From positions 696,147-760,146 of the forward strand of contig NZ_CP054011.1 in the NCBI RefSeq assembly GCF_013267595.1: DNA of 64,000 nt, given 5' to 3'. The position numbers were made by a program, and so were the translations under genes. How positions within the stretch are numbered: the stretch's first letter is position 1; every line of letters starts with the position of its first letter. Source of the DNA: Prevotella melaninogenica. Its GTDB lineage: Bacteria; Bacteroidota; Bacteroidia; Bacteroidales; Bacteroidaceae. Shown in pieces: positions 15,763-25,557 of the stretch. The notes below the pieces were generated by a model. The model saw only the letters and a program-made list of their open reading frames with translations, was not told the origin of the DNA and did not search any database.

Positions 15763-18700
15763 TTAATATTCTCCCCATGCCTTAATATCAATGTCATCCA
15801 AGCTGACATTGCAGAAGGCAGAGATAAATGCACTTGCCAATCGGCTATTTGTAATCAATGGTACATTGAGGTCGATTGCTGCACGACGAACCTTATAACC
15901 ATTGGTTAACTCACGCGGAGTAAGGTCCTTTGGCATGTTCACAACCATGTCTATCTTCTTCTCGTGTAAGAGATCGAGTGCCTGTGGATGTTGTCCTTCA
16001 TCTGAAGGCATATACACACATGTATTCTCAATTCCGTTCTCTGCGAGATACTTTGACGTACCGACTGTTGCATAAAGTTCATAACCATGCTGCTTCAACA
16101 TCTTTGCAGCATCAAGCATTTCAGCCTTCTGCTTTGCACCACCTGTTGACAACAAGATTGTCTTCTTTGGTATTCTAAGACCTACAGACAGCATAGACTT
16201 TAACAAAGCTGTAGAGGTATCATCACCCAAACAACCAACCTCACCTGTAGAACTCATATCAACACCCAATACTGGGTCAGCCTTCTGTAAGCGGTTGAAA
16301 GAGAACTGAGACGCCTTAATACCTACGTAATCAAGGTCGAAGAGATTCTTATTAGGCTTCTCAACAGGTGCTCCGAGCATAATCTTAGTAGCCAAGTCGA
16401 TGAAGTTGAGCTTCAACACCTTACTAACGAATGGGAATGAACGGCTCGCACGGAGGTTACACTCAATAACGAGAATATCGTTATCACGTGCCATAAACTG
16501 AATGTTGAATGGTCCGTTGATGTGCAATTTCTTCGCAATCTGACGACTGATACGCTTAATACGGCGCATAGTTTCAACATAAAGTTTCTGAGGTGGGAAC
16601 TGAATTGTAGCATCACCAGAGTGAACACCAGCAAACTCAATATGCTCAGAGATAGCGTATGCCAAAATCTCACCATCCTGTGCAACCGCATCCATCTCAA
16701 TCTCCTTTGCATGTTCAATGAACTTACTTACCACAACAGGGTGGTCTTCGCTGACGTTGGCAGCCAACTGAAGGAAGCGAGTGAGCTCATCTCTATTAGA
16801 ACAGATGTTCATTGCTGCACCAGAAAGTACGTAAGATGGACGTACAAGTACTGGGAAGCCAACACGGTCAACGAACTTATCAATATCGTCCATACTTGTC
16901 AATGCACTCCATTCTGGCTGATTGATACCATTCTCTGTGAGCATTGACGAGAACTTAGCACGGTCCTCAGCGTTATCAATATCCTTTGCTGATGTTCCAA
17001 GAATAGGCACATTCTCCTCATCAAGATACATCGCAAGGTTATTTGGAATCTGACCACCTGTTGATACAATCACACCATGTGGGTTCTCTGCATCAATGAT
17101 ATCCATAACACGTTCGAAGGTCAACTCATCGAAATAGAGACGATCACACATGTCATAATCCGTTGACACTGTCTCTGGATTATAGTTAATCATGATAGAA
17201 CGATAACCCTGGCGACGAATTGTTTTCAATGCCTGAACACCACACCAGTCGAACTCTACAGAACTACCAATGCGGTAAGCACCTGAACCAAGTACGATAA
17301 CCGAGTTGCGGTCATTAGGGAACGTAATATCAGAAGCTACACCAGCGTATGTAACATAGAGATAATTGGTCTGTGCAGGATATTCTGCAGCGAGCGTATC
17401 AATCTGCTTAACAACAGGAAGAATACCAAAGCTCTTACGTAAACGACGAACGATTCTCATAGCTTCGTGCATCTTCTTGCACTCTTCTTCCAGTCCAACA
17501 GCACGTGCGATTTGGAAGTCTGTAAAGCCATAAACCTTTGCAGTACGCAGAAGTTCCTTATCAAGTGTGTTGATATTCTTAGTCTTCAGTTCCTCATCAA
17601 TATCTATAATATGCTTGAGTTTATTAAGGAACCAACGGTCTATCTTGGTTAGTTCGTGAATTTGGTCAACCGTATAGCCCTTGTGCATCGCCTTAGAAAT
17701 AAGGAACACACGCTTGTCGGTAGGTTCACGCAACGCTGCATCAAGATCATCTATCTGCAATTCTTTGTTCTCAACAAAGCCATGCATGCCCTGTCCTATC
17801 ATACGAAGACCCTTCTGAATGGCTTCCTCAAAGTTACGACCAATAGCCATTACCTCACCAACAGACTTCATACTTGAGCCTAACTCCCTATCCACACCAC
17901 GGAACTTACTAAGGTCCCAACGTGGAATCTTGCAGACTACATAGTCAAGTGCTGGTTCAAAGAAAGCTGAAGTAGTCTTTGTAACAGAGTTCTTCAACTC
18001 AAAGAGTCCATATCCCATACCCAACTTAGCAGCAACGAAAGCAAGAGGATAACCAGTTGCCTTGCTGGCAAGAGCTGAAGAACGAGACAAACGAGCATTT
18101 ACCTCAATAACTCGATAGTCTTCACTCTCTGGGTCGAAAGCATACTGAACATTACATTCACCAACAATACCAATATGACGTACTATCTTTATAGACAGTG
18201 CACGGAGCTTATGATACTCGCTGTTAGAAAGGGTCTGAGATGGTGCAATAACGATAGACTCACCTGTGTGAATACCCAGTGGGTCGAAGTTCTCCATGTT
18301 ACAAACTGTGATACAGTTGTCATAACGGTCACGAACAACCTCGTACTCTATCTCTTTCCAACCCTTCAAACTCTTCTCTACCAAAACCTGGGGAGAGAAT
18401 GAGAAAGCCTTCTCACAGAGTGTATTCAACTCATCCTCATTACCAGCAAAACCACTACCAAGACCACCTAATGCGTATGCAGCACGAACAATAACAGGAT
18501 AACCGAGGTTCTTTGCAGCCACACGTGCCTGCTGAATATCCTCACATGCCTCACTCTTGATTGTCTTTACATCAATCTCGTCGAGTCGTTCTACGAAGAG
18601 TTCACGGTCTTCAGTATCCATAATTGCCTTAACAGGGGTACCTAAAACCTTTACATTATACTTCTTCAGAACACCTGTCTTATCCAACTCAACACCACAG

Positions 18701-18987
18701 TTTAGTGCTGTCTGGCCACCAAAAGACAGGAGAATTCCATCAGGACGTTCCTTCTCAATAACACGCTCAACAAAGTAAGGTTGAACTGGAAGGAAGTAGA
18801 TTTGGTCTGCTACACCCTCAGATGTCTGTACGGTAGCAATGTTTGGGTTTATCAAAACCGTAGAAACACCCTCCTCGCGTAATGCCTTCAACGCCTGTGA
18901 ACCAGAGTAATCAAACTCTCCTGCCTCACCAATCTTCAATGCGCCTGAACCAAGTATCAGGACTTTCTTTATTGACTCGTCTTTCAT
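15763..18987 (-). CDS. carB: carbamoyl-phosphate synthase large subunit
   Basis: Makes carbamoyl phosphate from bicarbonate, ATP and ammonia delivered by CarA, feeding pyrimidine and arginine synthesis. It has 1074 residues, the canonical length. Two homologous ATP-grasp halves are visible, each starting with a nucleotide-binding glycine-rich phrase (VLILGSGALKIGEAGEFDYSG, then VIVLGSGAYRIGSSVEFDW near 565). Each half has an NARLSRSSALASK or NLRASRSFPFVSK motif. The C-terminal allosteric MGS-like domain (TILLSTGGAKQK..., about 930-1074) is complete. The ATG overlaps the carA stop by one base (TAATG), implying translational coupling. Confidence 0.98.
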   Translation of the reverse strand: MKDESIKKVLILGSGALKIGEAGEFDYSGSQALKALREEGVSTVLINPNIATVQTSEGVADQIYFLPVQPYFVERVIEKERPDGILLSFGGQTALNCGVELDKTGVLKKYNVKVLGTPVKAIMDTEDRELFVERLDEIDVKTIKSEACEDIQQARVAAKNLGYPVIVRAAYALGGLGSGFAGNEDELNTLCEKAFSFSPQVLVEKSLKGWKEIEYEVVRDRYDNCITVCNMENFDPLGIHTGESIVIAPSQTLSNSEYHKLRALSIKIVRHIGIVGECNVQYAFDPESEDYRVIEVNARLSRSSALASKATGYPLAFVAAKLGMGYGLFELKNSVTKTTSAFFEPALDYVVCKIPRWDLSKFRGVDRELGSSMKSVGEVMAIGRNFEEAIQKGLRMIGQGMHGFVENKELQIDDLDAALREPTDKRVFLISKAMHKGYTVDQIHELTKIDRWFLNKLKHIIDIDEELKTKNINTLDKELLRTAKVYGFTDFQIARAVGLEEECKKMHEAMRIVRRLRKSFGILPVVKQIDTLAAEYPAQTNYLYVTYAGVASDITFPNDRNSVIVLGSGAYRIGSSVEFDWCGVQALKTIRRQGYRSIMINYNPETVSTDYDMCDRLYFDELTFERVMDIIDAENPHGVIVSTGGQIPNNLAMYLDEENVPILGTSAKDIDNAEDRAKFSSMLTENGINQPEWSALTSMDDIDKFVDRVGFPVLVRPSYVLSGAAMNICSNRDELTRFLQLAANVSEDHPVVVSKFIEHAKEIEMDAVAQDGEILAYAISEHIEFAGVHSGDATIQFPPQKLYVETMRRIKRISRQIAKKLHINGPFNIQFMARDNDILVIECNLRASRSFPFVSKVLKLNFIDLATKIMLGAPVEKPNKNLFDLDYVGIKASQFSFNRLQKADPVLGVDMSSTGEVGCLGDDTSTALLKSMLSVGLRIPKKTILLSTGGAKQKAEMLDAAKMLKQHGYELYATVGTSKYLAENGIENTCVYMPSDEGQHPQALDLLHEKKIDMVVNMPKDLTPRELTNGYKVRRAAIDLNVPLITNSRLASAFISAFCNVSLDDIDIKAWGEY

Positions 18988-20063
18988 TATTTCAGTGTTT
19001 CTACAAATTTATCAAACATAAAGTAAGTATCAACCGGACCAGAGCAAGCCTCTGGGTGGAACTGTGAGGTAAACCAAGGATTCTCCTTATGGCGGATACC
19101 CTCATTACTTCCGTCATTCATGTTAACGAAGAGTTCCTGCCAATCCTTGTCTAATGTTGAAGCATCAACCGCATAACCATGATTCTGTGAGGTGATATAA
19201 CACTTATCAGTACCTACCATACGAACAGGTTGATTATGTCCACGATGACCATATTTCAACTTATAAATCTTTGCTCCTGCAGCCTTTGAAAGCAACTGAT
19301 TACCCATACAAATACCACAGATAGGTTTCTTACTCATGCTCATCTGCTTACGGATAATCTCAACTGCATCATTACACATATCAGGGTCACCCGGACCATT
19401 ACCAAGGAAGAGACCATCATATTCCATACCTGTGTAATCATAGTTCCAAGGCACACGAATAACCTCAACTCCTCTGGTAATCAATGAACGGATAATATTG
19501 GCTTTCACACCGCAGTCAACAAGGACAACCTTCTTACCAGCGCCCTCGTTGTAGTGGATAATCTCTTTTGTTGAAACGCGATCAACAAAGTTTACTCCCT
19601 CGTAATCAGCCTCTGGGATATTATTAGGTTCATCATCAAAGAGAATCTTACCCATCATCACACCGTGCTCACGTAGAACCTTAGTAAGTTCACGTGTATC
19701 AATACCAGTAATACCTGGTACGTGTTCACGCTTCAGCCAGTCAGCCAAACTCTCCACAGCATTCCAATGTGAATGCTCTTCTGTATAGTCAGACACTATC
19801 AAGGCTGAGACATAGATTTTATCACTCTCCATGAAGGTTGGGATACCACTTTCCTCAATAGTAAAAGGTGGTACACCATAGTTACCTACCAATGGGAAGG
19901 TCATTGTTAGTAGCTGACCCGCATATGAAGGGTCAGTCAAGCTCTCTGGATAGCCCATCATCGCAGTGTTGAAGACCACCTCACCAGCTACTGGGGCATC
20001 GTATCCAAACGACTTTCCATGGAATTTTGTTCCGTCACTTAAGACTAAAGTTACGTTCCTCAT
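18987..20063 (-). CDS. carA: carbamoyl-phosphate synthase small (glutaminase) subunit
   Basis: Glutamine amidotransferase subunit of 358 residues that hydrolyses glutamine and channels ammonia to CarB. The N-terminal CPSase small domain (LVLSDGTKFHGKSFG, TAMMGYPESLTDPSY) is followed by a class I GATase domain. The nucleophile is Cys252 in GICMGNQ, and the His/Glu of the triad are in QFHPEACSGP. The residue after MG is Asn where many members have His. It forms a tight operon with carB (one-base overlap). The spacer to the purF-like gene upstream is filled by an AT-rich 22-base-period array. Confidence 0.98.
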   Translation of the reverse strand: MRNVTLVLSDGTKFHGKSFGYDAPVAGEVVFNTAMMGYPESLTDPSYAGQLLTMTFPLVGNYGVPPFTIEESGIPTFMESDKIYVSALIVSDYTEEHSHWNAVESLADWLKREHVPGITGIDTRELTKVLREHGVMMGKILFDDEPNNIPEADYEGVNFVDRVSTKEIIHYNEGAGKKVVLVDCGVKANIIRSLITRGVEVIRVPWNYDYTGMEYDGLFLGNGPGDPDMCNDAVEIIRKQMSMSKKPICGICMGNQLLSKAAGAKIYKLKYGHRGHNQPVRMVGTDKCYITSQNHGYAVDASTLDKDWQELFVNMNDGSNEGIRHKENPWFTSQFHPEACSGPVDTYFMFDKFVETLK

Positions 20064-20091
20064 TGCTTATAGTATTGTTGGATTGAAATTT

Positions 20092-20171
20092 CTTTTCATG
20101 AAAAGAATTATTTTTTATCGTGAAAAGAAATCTTTCTTTTCATGAAAATAATTCTTTTTTTTCATGATGAT
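20092..20171. repeat. 22-base-period palindromic array, TTTTCATGAAAA family
   Basis: Four units are centred at about 20098, 20120, 20142 and 20164, exactly 22 apart. The first is the 14-base palindrome CTTTTCATGAAAAG. The second is degenerate (TTTATCGTGAAAAG), the third CTTTTCATGAAAAT and the fourth TTTTTCATGATGAT. Linkers are AT-rich. It fills the purF-carA spacer, which the operon would transcribe if purF reads through. Confidence 0.8.
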
Positions 20172-20191
20172 AATTTACAGACAAGCGGTTA

Positions 20192-22093
20192 TTACGCTTT
20201 TACTGTATTTAGATGTTCACGCTCATAATAGCTTACGAAGGCCTCATTGACCAATCGCATACCACCTGGAGTTGGATAGTTTCCTGTAAAATACCAATCA
20301 CCTGGATGATTAGGTATTGCATTATGTAACCCCTCCACACTCTGGAACACGAGTTCTACAGGTGTTGTCATGCCTTCTGGGCGCAGCATTTCAACTATCT
20401 TCTTATTAATCTCATCTACCGTAAAAGGCTTATAAACTGCACGTACAGCATTTGAAATGGTCTCTCCCTTAGGCTTTGCCAATTCTTTCTTACAATTCTC
20501 ATAGACCTCACGAAGTAAGTCTTCCATACCACGTTCACGTATCAGTTCAATTACTGCACGGAAGACACAGAACTCTTCTGGATGTGGCATATCAATACCA
20601 TAGTAATCCGGGAATCGAATCTGTGGCGCACTGGAGACAACAACAATCTTTTTAGGATGCAAGCGATCGAGAATACGAAGGATACTCTCCTTCAATGTTG
20701 TTCCACGAACGATAGAGTCATCAATAATGACAAGATTATCCTCATAAGGTTTAATACACTCGTATGTTACGTCATAAACATGAGATGCAAGGTCATTACG
20801 CGAGTTTCCTTCAGTGATAAAGGTACGCAACTTAATATCCTTCCATGCCACTTTCTCAGAGCGTACATCCTGATGTATAATGCGATAAACCTCCTCTGAA
20901 GAAGCATTAGAACCTAAAGCTGCGATCTGCTCAACCTTCTTCTTGTCAATCTGCTCCTTAAAGCCGTGAACAAGACCATAGAACGCAACCTCCGCAGTAT
21001 TAGGGATATACGAGAGAACTGTATGCTCTGTATCATAGTCAACAGCCTTTAATACAGGCTCTGTCAACTGACGTCCCAATGTCTCACGTTCCTTATAAAT
21101 ATCACGATCTGAACCACGTGAGAAGTAAATACGCTCGAAAGAACAAGCTGCATTCTGCTTTGGTTCAAGTATTTGCTGTAGTGAACATTCACCACGCTTA
21201 TTAACAATCAGTGCCTGACCAGGTTTCAACTCTTGGATATCATCACACTCAAGGTCGAATGTTGTCTGCAGAACAGGACGCTCACTTGCCAAAACAACAA
21301 TCTCATCATTCTTATAATAGAAAGCTGGGCGAATCGACCATGGGTCACGAATAGAGAACATCTCGCCCGAACCTGTCAGTCCACAGATAACGTAGCCACC
21401 ATCAAAGTGCTGCATCGTTGTCTTGAGAACATTACTCATCTGTACGTTCTCTTCAATATAGTTGGTGATAGCACGCTTCTCCAAACCTAACTTCTGCGCA
21501 TCCACAAAGTTACGTTCAACCTCACGATCAAGTCTGTGTCCCATCAATTCCAAAAGAATGTTCGTATCACTATAGATACGTGGACACTGTCCCTGTTCAG
21601 TCAAAATCTCAAAGACATCTCCAATATTAGTCATATTAAAGTTACCACACATACAGAGATTCTTTGCTTTCCAGTTGTTGCGACGCAAGAAAGGATGAAC
21701 ATAAGAAAGGCCACTCTTGCCGGTAGTAGAGTACCGAAGGTGGCCCATATAAAGGTCTCCCGCAAAGGGGAGATTAGTTTTAGCAAAAGAAACATCAGAC
21801 AACTGCTCCTGTGAAAGGTTCTTATAATGCTTATGAACATTAGCAAAGATCTCAGCGACAGCATTCTTACCCTCTGCACGCTCACGGAACATATATTCAT
21901 TACCTGGCTCAGAATCCAGTTTTACAGAAGCCATACCAGCTCCCTCTTGACCACGGTTATGCTGTTTCTCCATCATCAGATAGAGTTTGTTCAGTGCATA
22001 CATCCAGGTGCCATACTTCTCCTGATAATACTCAAGCGGCTTCAGCAATCGAATCATTGCAACACCGCAGTCTTCATGAATGTTCTTTTCCAT
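20192..22093 (-). CDS. purF: long-form amidophosphoribosyltransferase (PurF family)
   Basis: Class II glutamine amidotransferase fused to a PRPP-binding phosphoribosyltransferase domain; PurF makes phosphoribosylamine, the first step of purine synthesis. The sequence opens MEKNIHEDCGVAMI, so Cys9 should become the N-terminal nucleophile after propeptide removal, as in Bacillus-type PurF. The NTN hydrolase region has QHNRGQEGAGM. The PRPP loop VIIDDSIVRGTT lies near residue 452. At 633 residues it is about 130-150 longer than usual PurF. It is therefore a long Bacteroidetes variant, possibly a paralogue beside a standard purF elsewhere. It sits between glmS and carAB, all glutamine-using enzymes. 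Confidence 0.85.
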   Translation of the reverse strand: MEKNIHEDCGVAMIRLLKPLEYYQEKYGTWMYALNKLYLMMEKQHNRGQEGAGMASVKLDSEPGNEYMFRERAEGKNAVAEIFANVHKHYKNLSQEQLSDVSFAKTNLPFAGDLYMGHLRYSTTGKSGLSYVHPFLRRNNWKAKNLCMCGNFNMTNIGDVFEILTEQGQCPRIYSDTNILLELMGHRLDREVERNFVDAQKLGLEKRAITNYIEENVQMSNVLKTTMQHFDGGYVICGLTGSGEMFSIRDPWSIRPAFYYKNDEIVVLASERPVLQTTFDLECDDIQELKPGQALIVNKRGECSLQQILEPKQNAACSFERIYFSRGSDRDIYKERETLGRQLTEPVLKAVDYDTEHTVLSYIPNTAEVAFYGLVHGFKEQIDKKKVEQIAALGSNASSEEVYRIIHQDVRSEKVAWKDIKLRTFITEGNSRNDLASHVYDVTYECIKPYEDNLVIIDDSIVRGTTLKESILRILDRLHPKKIVVVSSAPQIRFPDYYGIDMPHPEEFCVFRAVIELIRERGMEDLLREVYENCKKELAKPKGETISNAVRAVYKPFTVDEINKKIVEMLRPEGMTTPVELVFQSVEGLHNAIPNHPGDWYFTGNYPTPGGMRLVNEAFVSYYEREHLNTVKA

Positions 22094-22284
22094 TGATAAG
22101 GTTTTCTGTCTTTCTTTTACTTTTAAAATCGTATATCTATCTTCATATCTCCCTTAATAAAAAGGAAGATGAATATAAACTTCACTTTATTAGGAGTAAC
22201 ACAGTCTGCGCATTCGTTATATTCATTAAGAATAAATACACAGACTATGTCTTATAATGTCTGGCGTAAACCACTCACCTCCCC

Positions 22285-24132
22285 CTACTCTACTGTTACA
22301 GACTTAGCCAGATTTCTTGGCTGATCAACATCTTTGCCTTTACATACAGCAATATGATAAGCCAACAGCTGTAATGGAACCGTTGCTACTAATGGCTCAA
22401 GACATTCCATCATGTCTGGGAGTTCTATAACAGCATCTGCTATCTTAGAGATGGTTGTATCACCCTTTGAAACTAAAGCTATCACGCGTCCTTGGCGTGC
22501 CTTTATCTCTTGGATATTACTACGAACCTTCTCATACATTCCATTATGTGTTGCAATAGCTACGACAGGCATATCTGAATCTATCAAAGCTATTGGTCCA
22601 TGTTTCATCTCTGCTGCTGGATAGCCTTCAGCATGTATATAGGATATCTCCTTCAACTTCAATGCGCCTTCAAGAGCTACCGGATAACTATATCCTCGAC
22701 CCAGATAGAGGAAGTTACGGGCGTAAGTAAACGTACGTGCTAAGTCTGCTATCTGCTCATTTGACTTTAACACCTCTTCTATAATAGAAGGCATTTCAGC
22801 CAACTCTTTTATCACTTTCTTGTAATCTTCTTCGCTGATAGTTCCCTTTGCATTGGCAAGTGCAAGCGCAAACATTGTCAACACTGTAACCTGTCCTGTA
22901 AAAGCCTTCGTTGATGCTACACCAATCTCAGGTCCTACATGAATGTAAGTTCCTGTGTCTGTTGCACGTGGAATACTTGAACCAATGGCATTACAAATAC
23001 CATAAATAAAAGCACCCTTTGATTTTGCAAGTTCTACTGCAGCAAGTGTATCTGCTGTTTCACCACTCTGTGAGATGGCTATTACAACATCACTATCACC
23101 AACCACAGGATTGCCATAACGGAATTCACTTGCATATTCGACCTGAACAGGAATACGACAATACTCCTCTATCAGCTGTTTACCAATTAGTCCTGCATGC
23201 CAACTTGTACCACAAGCAACAATAATTATACGCTTCGCATTCAACAACTTATCACGATGATCTATCAAGGCTCTCAATGTTACCTGAGTATGTTCTGGAT
23301 GTACACGTCCACGCATACAATTCTTCAAACACTCTGGCTGTGCAAAAATCTCTTTGAGCATAAAGTGAGGGAAGCCTCCTTTCTCTATCTCTCCAAGATT
23401 AATATCTACTGTACGCACCTCTGGTGACAGTTCTTCATTTAGAATATTAACAACCTTCAGTTCTTCTCCTAACTTCATAACGGCGATATTGCCATCATCT
23501 AAGTATACTACCTTATCCGTATACTCTACAATAGGACTGGCATCCGAACCAAGGAAGAACTCCCCATCACCAATACCTACAACTAATGGGCTCTGCTTAC
23601 GTGCCGCAATAATAGTGTCTGGATTGCGCTTGTCAAGTATAGCTATAGCATATGCACCAATGACTTGATGAAGTGCTAACTGAACAGCTTCCAGTAAACT
23701 GAGGTTTTTCTTTGTCTGTATATAATCAATCAATTGTACCAATACTTCCGTATCAGTTTCTGACTGAAATGTCATTCCTTTTTCCATGAGATTATGCTTA
23801 ATTTCAGCATAGTTCTCAATAATGCCATTATGAATAATAGCAAGATTCTTCGACTGTGAATAATGCGGATGTGCATTTAATGAAGAAGGTTCACCATGTG
23901 TTGCCCAACGCGTATGAGCAATACCGATATTACCTGTTATGTCCTTATCTGAACAATACTCTTCCAGGTCAGCAACCTTTCCTTTTGTTTTATAAACATT
24001 CAGTTCCTTACCTTTATTTATCAATGCTACACCTGCACTGTCATATCCCCTATATTCAAGGCGCTGTAAGCCTTTAATTAAAATGGGATAGGCTTCACGC
24101 TTTGTTCCAATGTATCCTACAATTCCACACAT
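22285..24132 (-). CDS. glmS: glutamine-fructose-6-phosphate aminotransferase (isomerizing)
   Basis: Makes glucosamine-6-phosphate, the entry to peptidoglycan, LPS and amino-sugar synthesis. It has 615 residues, the normal length. Cys2 in MCGIVGYIG is the class II GATase nucleophile, and RLEYRGYDSAG and HTRWATHGEP follow. Two SIS domains hold the isomerase site (CGTSWHAG near 300, SQSGETADT near 345, GRGYSYPVALEGALKLKE near 480). The conserved C-terminus LAKSVTVE is intact. The leader holds a terminator-like hairpin and a possible TAnnTTTG box. A gap of about 190 bases separates it from the purF-like gene downstream. Confidence 0.98.
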   Translation of the reverse strand: MCGIVGYIGTKREAYPILIKGLQRLEYRGYDSAGVALINKGKELNVYKTKGKVADLEEYCSDKDITGNIGIAHTRWATHGEPSSLNAHPHYSQSKNLAIIHNGIIENYAEIKHNLMEKGMTFQSETDTEVLVQLIDYIQTKKNLSLLEAVQLALHQVIGAYAIAILDKRNPDTIIAARKQSPLVVGIGDGEFFLGSDASPIVEYTDKVVYLDDGNIAVMKLGEELKVVNILNEELSPEVRTVDINLGEIEKGGFPHFMLKEIFAQPECLKNCMRGRVHPEHTQVTLRALIDHRDKLLNAKRIIIVACGTSWHAGLIGKQLIEEYCRIPVQVEYASEFRYGNPVVGDSDVVIAISQSGETADTLAAVELAKSKGAFIYGICNAIGSSIPRATDTGTYIHVGPEIGVASTKAFTGQVTVLTMFALALANAKGTISEEDYKKVIKELAEMPSIIEEVLKSNEQIADLARTFTYARNFLYLGRGYSYPVALEGALKLKEISYIHAEGYPAAEMKHGPIALIDSDMPVVAIATHNGMYEKVRSNIQEIKARQGRVIALVSKGDTTISKIADAVIELPDMMECLEPLVATVPLQLLAYHIAVCKGKDVDQPRNLAKSVTVE

Positions 24133-24162
24133 AATCCTTATACAATCAGTTACCCCAAATTC

Positions 24163-24195
24163 AAAAAGAGAATACCTCTCACACCCTCTCTTTTT
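24163..24195 (-). terminator. terminator-like hairpin in glmS leader / after export lipoprotein
   Basis: On the minus strand AAAAAGAGA (24195-24187) can pair with TCTCTTTTT (24171-24163), followed by GAATTT. It lies downstream of the polysaccharide export gene and upstream of glmS. A TATCTTTG box (minus, 24238-24231) sits between that gene and the hairpin. The hairpin could therefore end the upstream transcript or attenuate glmS. Confidence 0.5.
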
Positions 24196-24300
24196 AGTAG
24201 TACCCTAAGGTCTACCCAAGACATGGATATCAAAGATATTCTCATTCCTATTATATTTTATCCTAAGAAAGGCTATAGACAAGCCTCTAAGGACAGTATT

Positions 24301-25101
24301 TTACTTTCTCAATACGTTTACAAGCAACGATGCCACTGATGTCACAATACCAATGAAAGAGAACCAGAGGGTAGTAGAACTACCGATACCAGAGTTCTTA
24401 GCCTTTACACTGTTTGGCTGAACATAGAGGACATCATTCTGCTGAAGATAATAGTAAGGTGAGTTAAGCAAGTTTGCATCATTAAGATTCAAACGTACAA
24501 CATGCTTCTGACCTGTTGGATCTTCACGAATCAACATAATATTATCACGCTTTCCATAAACGCCAAGGTCGCCAGCTTGCGCAATTGCTTCCAAGACACT
24601 CATCTTCTCTGTTGATACAGGAATAACACCTGGATGACCAACTTCACCAAGAACGGTTATATGGTAACTGCTCATACGAACAGTAACGATAGGATTCTCA
24701 GTGCGTGCCAAATAAGGCTGAATCTTACTCTTGATGAGGTCTTCACACTCAGGCTTTGTCAAGCCACTTACATGAATCTTACCAATTACTGGGAAATTGA
24801 TGAATCCAGAGTTGTCTACCAAGTAACCCTGCAAAGAGCCACCACCCGAAGCAACCTGCTTACCACTACCCAACTGATTACGCACCTGCAAATTGAAAGG
24901 AGCCGCAGCATCTGGGTCAGTAGTATTTACAGTAATCGTCAATTCATCTTTTGGCATGATGCGCGCATCATACAAGCCACGTGAAGCAGCAAGGCTAATA
25001 GAATCAGCGTTTTCTAAGTAAGTAAAGCCCTTACTTGAGCCACATCCCGTCATGGTCATAATCATAGCTGTAACTATGAGGGAGAAAATAATTTTTTTCA
25101 T
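24301..25101 (-). CDS. polysaccharide export lipoprotein (Wza-like, SLBB domain)
   Basis: Outer membrane polysaccharide export protein of 267 residues. The start at 25101 is chosen because it opens a lipoprotein signal (MKKIIFSLIVTAMIMTMTGC, lipobox MTGC); the longer ORF from 25221 runs into the promoter. A Poly_export domain follows (ARIMPKDELTITV; GYLVDNSGFINFPVIGKIHVSG). A SLBB region comes next (ITVLGEVGHPGVIPV...SVLEAIAQAGDLG), then a C-terminal hydrophobic segment (LWFSFIGIVTSVASLLVNVL) suited to membrane spanning. No Wzc-type kinase is adjacent. The nearest glycan locus begins 8 kb away, so this exporter may serve that locus or another one. Confidence 0.92.
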   Translation of the reverse strand: MKKIIFSLIVTAMIMTMTGCGSSKGFTYLENADSISLAASRGLYDARIMPKDELTITVNTTDPDAAAPFNLQVRNQLGSGKQVASGGGSLQGYLVDNSGFINFPVIGKIHVSGLTKPECEDLIKSKIQPYLARTENPIVTVRMSSYHITVLGEVGHPGVIPVSTEKMSVLEAIAQAGDLGVYGKRDNIMLIREDPTGQKHVVRLNLNDANLLNSPYYYLQQNDVLYVQPNSVKAKNSGIGSSTTLWFSFIGIVTSVASLLVNVLRK

Positions 25102-25210
25102 TTGAACAAATAACGTGTAGTCAACTATCAACATTAATTTTAGCAAAATAAAAACGAACGAAAACAAAGGAACTTCTTTCCTTATTTCATCGATCGAAAT
25201 ATATTCTTTG

Positions 25211-25242
25211 CAAAAATACAACTATTTTCTGATAACCGCAAA
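25211..25242 (-). promoter_or_regulatory. Bacteroidetes-type promoter for export lipoprotein
   Basis: On the minus strand TTTG (25242-25239), a 20-base spacer and TATTTTTG (25218-25211). The leader to the ATG at 25101 is about 100 bases. Confidence 0.75.
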
Positions 25243-25491
25243 CTAATATCTGTTTTTCTTTTTAGATTCTTCAACACATCGTAACAAACGACTTATCTTG
25301 TTAAAAAAACATTGGAACATCTTTAGAATTATTCTGTCTTAATCTCTCATCTGGTGATAGGCGATAATGAAGTCTTATTTCTTAATTAATCGTACAATTA
25401 CCGATATTATCGTTTATATTTGGTTATATGATTCTTTTTCGAAAATGCATAGCCCCCTCTCAACAAAAAATAATAAAACATTAAACCATGA

Positions 25492-25557
25492 ACACCAATG
25501 GTGCTTACGCCCCGCACCTATGGTGTTCATGCTCCGCACCACATGTGCGCAGCATGA
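25492..25557. repeat. 22-base-period palindromic array, RCAC family, copy D
   Basis: Units at 25492 (ACACCAATGGTGC), 25514 (GCACCTATGGTGT) and 25536 (GCACCACATGTGC), with linkers TTACGCCCC, TCATGCTCC and GCAGCATGA. The last two linkers are inverted around the third unit (CATGCT/AGCATG), giving a longer hairpin. In unit 2 the change of C to T at the last base keeps a G-T pair. Confidence 0.85.

Noticed and set aside
16413..16947. Open frames inside carB on other frames
   Set aside because: The CarB protein is full length and conserved across the region; the alternatives lack any family resemblance.
24133..24300. glmS ribozyme
   Set aside because: The leader lacks the ribozyme core, and this class is not expected in Bacteroidetes.
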